Both the position numbers and the translations under genes were made by a program. From the NCBI GenBank assembly GCA_050944455.1, contig JBMNRC010000002.1:1-64000 (forward strand): DNA of 64,000 bases. Direction: 5' to 3'. This stretch comes from Anthropogastromicrobium sp050944455. GTDB taxonomy: Bacteria > Bacillota > Clostridia > Lachnospirales > Lachnospiraceae. The notes beneath the pieces are model-generated. The model did not search any database and was not told the DNA's origin. It saw only the letters and a program-made list of their open reading frames with translations. Positions 61,378 to 64,000 of this stretch are shown piece by piece (the first letter of the stretch is position 1; each line of letters begins with the position of its first letter).

Positions 61378-62077
61378 CCTGCTTTACCCGAGGCGCTGCC
61401 CGGTGTGCGGGGACGTCTTGCCGTACGGCACGTGGATCTGCCCGGAATGCCGGGAAAGCCTGGCGCGGGTAAAGGAGCCCAGATGCAAAAGATGCGGCCT
61501 GCAGATTTCGCGGGCCGAAGATGAGTACTGCCGCGGCTGCAGCCGGCGCGAACGGCATTTCGACGCCGGGATTGTCGGGTTCCGGTACAGCAGCAGGGCG
61601 GTGAGGGACCTGATATTGTCCGCGAAAGACCGCAACCTGAGGCAGAACTATGATTATCCCTGCCTTCTGATGGCGGAGATCTACCGGGAACGCGTGAAGA
61701 GCTTCGCCCCTGAATGCCTGATCCCGGTCCCTCTGTATCCGGCCCGGCGCAGGAAGAGAGGCTTCAACCAGTCGGAGGAGATCGCGGAGAGGCTCGGCGC
61801 GGCCTGGGACCTGCCGGTGGAAACCGGAATCCTGTTTCGCATCAGGGCGACGAAAGAACAGAAAACCCTGGACGCCGCCGGGCGCGCCGCCAATGTCGCA
61901 GGCGCTTTCACGGTGGCGGAAGGCGCGAGGGTTCCTCGCCGCGCGGCCCTGGTGGACGACGTCATTACGACCGGCGCCACGATGGACGCCTGCGCGCTGG
62001 CCCTGAAAAACGCCGGCTGCGGCGCGGTGATGAGCGTGGCTCTCGCCGGAAGTGGAGGCTATTCTCTTGAAGCTTAG
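61361..62077 (+). CDS. comF: ComF family phosphoribosyltransferase-like protein
   Basis: 238 residues. The N-terminal zinc-finger region has four Cys pairs (Cys13/16, 27/30, 42/45, 57/60; for example RRCPVCGD, WICPECRE and RCKRCGL). A type I phosphoribosyltransferase fold follows, with the PRPP loop ALVDDVITTGATMDA near 205-219 and the LIPVPLYPARRRKRGFNQSEE motif. In Bacillus ComF is needed for DNA uptake; it may help load DNA onto recombination or helicase proteins. Its ATG is inside the end of recD2. No other competence gene is in the window. Confidence 0.94.
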   Translation: MGFLSDLLYPRRCPVCGDVLPYGTWICPECRESLARVKEPRCKRCGLQISRAEDEYCRGCSRRERHFDAGIVGFRYSSRAVRDLILSAKDRNLRQNYDYPCLLMAEIYRERVKSFAPECLIPVPLYPARRRKRGFNQSEEIAERLGAAWDLPVETGILFRIRATKEQKTLDAAGRAANVAGAFTVAEGARVPRRAALVDDVITTGATMDACALALKNAGCGAVMSVALAGSGGYSLEA

Positions 62078-63557
62078 ACACAAACTGATTCTGTCTTTCT
62101 GCTGTATCATCCTGCTGCCGCTGACGCTGTCAGTGCTTCTCGGCGCCGGGATCTACCTGAATCACCGGGAAGCTTTCCGGCTGCGCTACGGGGTAACCCT
62201 GGAGCTTTCCGACCTGATTTCGGGGGATTCGGGCATCTCCGACCGCATCGCGCTGTCGCTGAACAGCGAACTTGAGGAAAAGGAACAGTCGGAATCGGAT
62301 TTCTGGGAGGACGACGAGGCCCTGCGGGATTTCGCGGAGCAGAAGACGATCGAAACTTTTCAGGTGCTGGTCTGGCGGGACGGCGAACTGATTTCGGACA
62401 GCGCGGATCTGACGGAAGAAATGCTTGACCGCGCGGACGCCGTACTGCCGGACGCCAGCGGCGGGTGCACCGCGGTGCATACGTCAGGGGACGTCTGGTG
62501 GGTTTACGACGTTTACACGGCGGAGACCGACAGCGGAAAAGTGACGTTTCTCGGCCTGGTGGACAGCTCAAGGCGCTTCCCGCTGGGGAAAACCATCATG
62601 AGGCAGTTCGGCATCTCGATCGTCTTCATCCTGCTTCTCACAGCCGGCCTGTGCACGGTATGGATCTACCGTCCCACCATGATGGAGATCGGCGTGCTTG
62701 AGGACGCGGCGAAGCGGATCAGCGAAGGCGACCTCGATTTTCATATCCACGCGGGCGGGAAAGACGAGATGAGCGAACTCTGCCGGGCTTTTGAGAAAGC
62801 CCGGGAAAGGCTCAAACAGACCCAGGAGGAGAAACTGCAGGCGGACGCCGCGAACCGTGAGCTGATCCGGAATATCTCCCACGACCTCAGGACGCCGATC
62901 ACGGCAATCCAGGGATACGTGGAGGGAATCCGCGACGGCGTCGCCAGCACGCCCGAGATGATGGACCGGTATCTGGGCGTCATCCTCAGCCGGACCAAGG
63001 AGATGTCGCGGCTGATCGATGAGCTGTCGTTCTACACGCGGATGAATTCCGAGGGAATCCCGTATAATTTCCGCGTTCTTCCGGCGGCTGATTTCATCCG
63101 GGACTGCGCGGAGGAGTTCGAAAGCCAGCTCGCGGCCGACGGGGCGGAGTTCACCTGCGAAAGCGAGGTTCAGCCCGGGACGAAAATCGCGGTGGATTCC
63201 GAGCAGATGCACCGCGTTTTCAGCAACATCATCGGAAACTCGCTGAAGTACGCGGACAAAACGCCCTGCCGCATCCGGCTTCAGGCCACGGAAACGAAGG
63301 ATACGGTGAAACTGGTTTTCAGTGACAACGGCAGAGGAATCGCGGAGCAGGATCTGGAGCATATCTTCGAGCGGTTTTACCGCGCGGACGCGGCCAGGAC
63401 GTCGACCGGCGGCTCCGGCATCGGTCTCTCGATCGTAAAGAAGATCGTGGAGGATCACGGCGGCACTGTCTCGGCCGAGAGCACCGTGGGGCAGGGCACA
63501 TCGATGATCATTGAGCTGCAGAAATACACCGGGAAAAACACCGGCGGGACGAAATAA
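62067..63557 (+). CDS. Sensor histidine kinase
   Basis: About 496 residues. TM1 (about 7-27, FCCIILLPLTLSVLLGAG), an extracytoplasmic sensor of about 140 residues, TM2 (about 175-195, FGISIVFILLLTAGLCTVWIY), HAMP, and dimerisation domain with His272 in NISHDLRTPITAIQGY. The ATPase domain has the N box (FSNIIGNSLKYADK), the G1 box (FSDNGRGIAEQDL), the F box (FERFYR) and the G2 box (GGSGIGLSIVKKIVEDHGG). The start is most likely TTG 62067 nine bases after GGAGG; GTG 62052 is an alternative. No response regulator is adjacent within the window. It overlaps comF by 11 bases. Confidence 0.93.
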   Translation: MKLRHKLILSFCCIILLPLTLSVLLGAGIYLNHREAFRLRYGVTLELSDLISGDSGISDRIALSLNSELEEKEQSESDFWEDDEALRDFAEQKTIETFQVLVWRDGELISDSADLTEEMLDRADAVLPDASGGCTAVHTSGDVWWVYDVYTAETDSGKVTFLGLVDSSRRFPLGKTIMRQFGISIVFILLLTAGLCTVWIYRPTMMEIGVLEDAAKRISEGDLDFHIHAGGKDEMSELCRAFEKARERLKQTQEEKLQADAANRELIRNISHDLRTPITAIQGYVEGIRDGVASTPEMMDRYLGVILSRTKEMSRLIDELSFYTRMNSEGIPYNFRVLPAADFIRDCAEEFESQLAADGAEFTCESEVQPGTKIAVDSEQMHRVFSNIIGNSLKYADKTPCRIRLQATETKDTVKLVFSDNGRGIAEQDLEHIFERFYRADAARTSTGGSGIGLSIVKKIVEDHGGTVSAESTVGQGTSMIIELQKYTGKNTGGTK

Positions 63558-63774
63558 TGAAGGCGTCCGGGGCAGGCTGAACTGCCCTGAGACAGGCAGA
63601 CCGCCGCGCCGCGGGAAACCTGCCCGGCATCAGGAGATCTGCGCCGGGACAGGGATACTGGATGAAGTCCGGGAATTGCAGCGGCCCGGGAACGCTTCCG
63701 GCGCGGGCGGAAAAGCTTCCTGATTCCGGTATACCGGTTAAAACAGGGGATACCGCCCGAAAGCGCCGGTTTCA

Positions 63775-63783
63775 TGGTATAAT
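63775..63783 (+). promoter_or_regulatory. Extended -10 promoter near the right edge
   Basis: TGGTATAAT (63775-63783) is an extended -10 with an exact TATAAT; no good -35. It lies about 160 bases before the last candidate start. The stretch 63558-63770 after the histidine kinase holds nothing I can support. Confidence 0.65.
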
Positions 63784-63850
63784 GAAATTCAACGGTCCGG
63801 CGTCGGGTAACCTGAGCATCCGCGGGCATTGGGCATGGGACCGGTCACAT

Positions 63851-63972
63851 CTGTCCGGGAAGCACCGGAGGAGGTTATCCTGAGCGTTCATAAACAGGGG
63901 GCCGACCGCGCCTGTCCGGGAAGCGCCGAAGGAGGATAAACTGGGCGTCCGGGGACAGGGAGCAGCAAAGTG
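63851..63972 (+). repeat. Duplicated translation-initiation region, 61-base period
   Basis: CTGTCCGGGAAGC followed by a GGAGG-type ribosome site and a CTG codon is found at 63851-63882 and again at 63912-63943, 61 bases apart. After the CTG both continue with related codons (SVHKQGAD and GVRGQGAA). The first copy's frame runs 19 codons and stops at 63937-63939, inside the second copy's ribosome site, so it could act as a leader peptide. Confidence 0.7.
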
Positions 63973-64000
63973 GCAGGCCGCGGGATCACTGTTGAAAATC
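63941..64000 (+). CDS. Partial gene start running off the right edge
   Basis: From CTG 63941, a few bases after AAGGAGG, the frame is open to the end of the window (about 20 residues, GVRGQGAAKWQAAG and on). CTG is a rare start codon. GTG 63970 in another frame (MAGRGITVEN) is also possible but has a poorer ribosome site. Too short to assign a product. Confidence 0.3.
   Translation, partial: MGVRGQGAAKWQAAGSLLKI

Overview
The window reads as a chromosomal segment of a GC-rich, low-complexity-prone member of the Clostridia, most likely Lachnospiraceae. The basis is the gene content: a fused SecDF, HemZ, a DUF1836 protein, a YdjI-like SPFH protein with a zinc ribbon, LtaS-type sulfatases and strong SigA-type promoters (TTGACA-N17-TATAAT). 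No insertion sequence, prophage, integrase, CRISPR array or rRNA was found. Most of it is core genome, with a few accessory islands.

Layout. 1-2461: a membrane-anchored hypothetical protein, a CYTH phosphohydrolase and a DJ-1/PfpI protein, the last two served by back-to-back consensus promoters. 2724-9758: protein quality control, tig-clpP-clpX-lon-engB. 10119-15276: a CNNM/CorC transporter, then secDF-tgt-yajC. 15402-23083: DUF1836 (minus), then pspA, SPFH protein, pcrA, a small membrane protein, an RlmD-like methyltransferase and a BFD-like ferredoxin. 23316-23549: tRNA-Phe, tRNA-Gly(UCC) and tRNA-Gly(GCC), followed by a two-gene unit of unknown function behind a perfect consensus promoter. 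24761-37235: a GH35 beta-galactosidase (minus), rpoD with a long extra N-terminus, tRNA-Val, a MATE exporter, an FMN split-barrel protein, a CmpB-like membrane protein and a GH115 alpha-glucuronidase. 37680-44979: an envelope cluster with a GT2-GtrA fusion, a Ser/Thr-stalked phosphodiester glycosidase, a four-helix membrane protein, a beta-helical carbohydrate-binding protein, a DUF368 (polyprenyl-phosphate) transporter and a membrane 4Fe-4S/FMN redox protein. 45154-50775: a small orphan gene, a radical SAM protein, a DUF308 protein, a HAD phosphatase and HemZ. 50982-56292: galE and galK (minus), then an LtaS-like sulfatase. 56670-63557: truA (minus), mreB, and the overlapping recD2-comF-histidine kinase set. 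The last 440 bases hold a promoter and a duplicated translation-initiation region for a gene that runs off the edge.

How parts work together. The tig/clp/lon block handles nascent chains and protein turnover. SecDF and YajC assist the translocon. PspA and the SPFH protein look like a membrane-stress pair. galK and galE feed UDP-hexoses, which the envelope glycosylation and teichoic-acid-type genes could use. GH35 and GH115 both lack signal peptides and probably process imported plant or host oligosaccharides in the cytoplasm. The best candidate for a little-described system is 37680-43433, where lipid-linked sugar synthesis and flipping (GT2-GtrA), two secreted carbohydrate-active or carbohydrate-binding proteins and undecaprenyl-phosphate recycling (DUF368) lie side by side. 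A second theme is expansion of low-complexity or tandem-repeat sequence inside genes (Lon, RpoD, GH35, GH115, the phosphodiester glycosidase) and between genes. All identifications come from reading motifs; no database search was possible.
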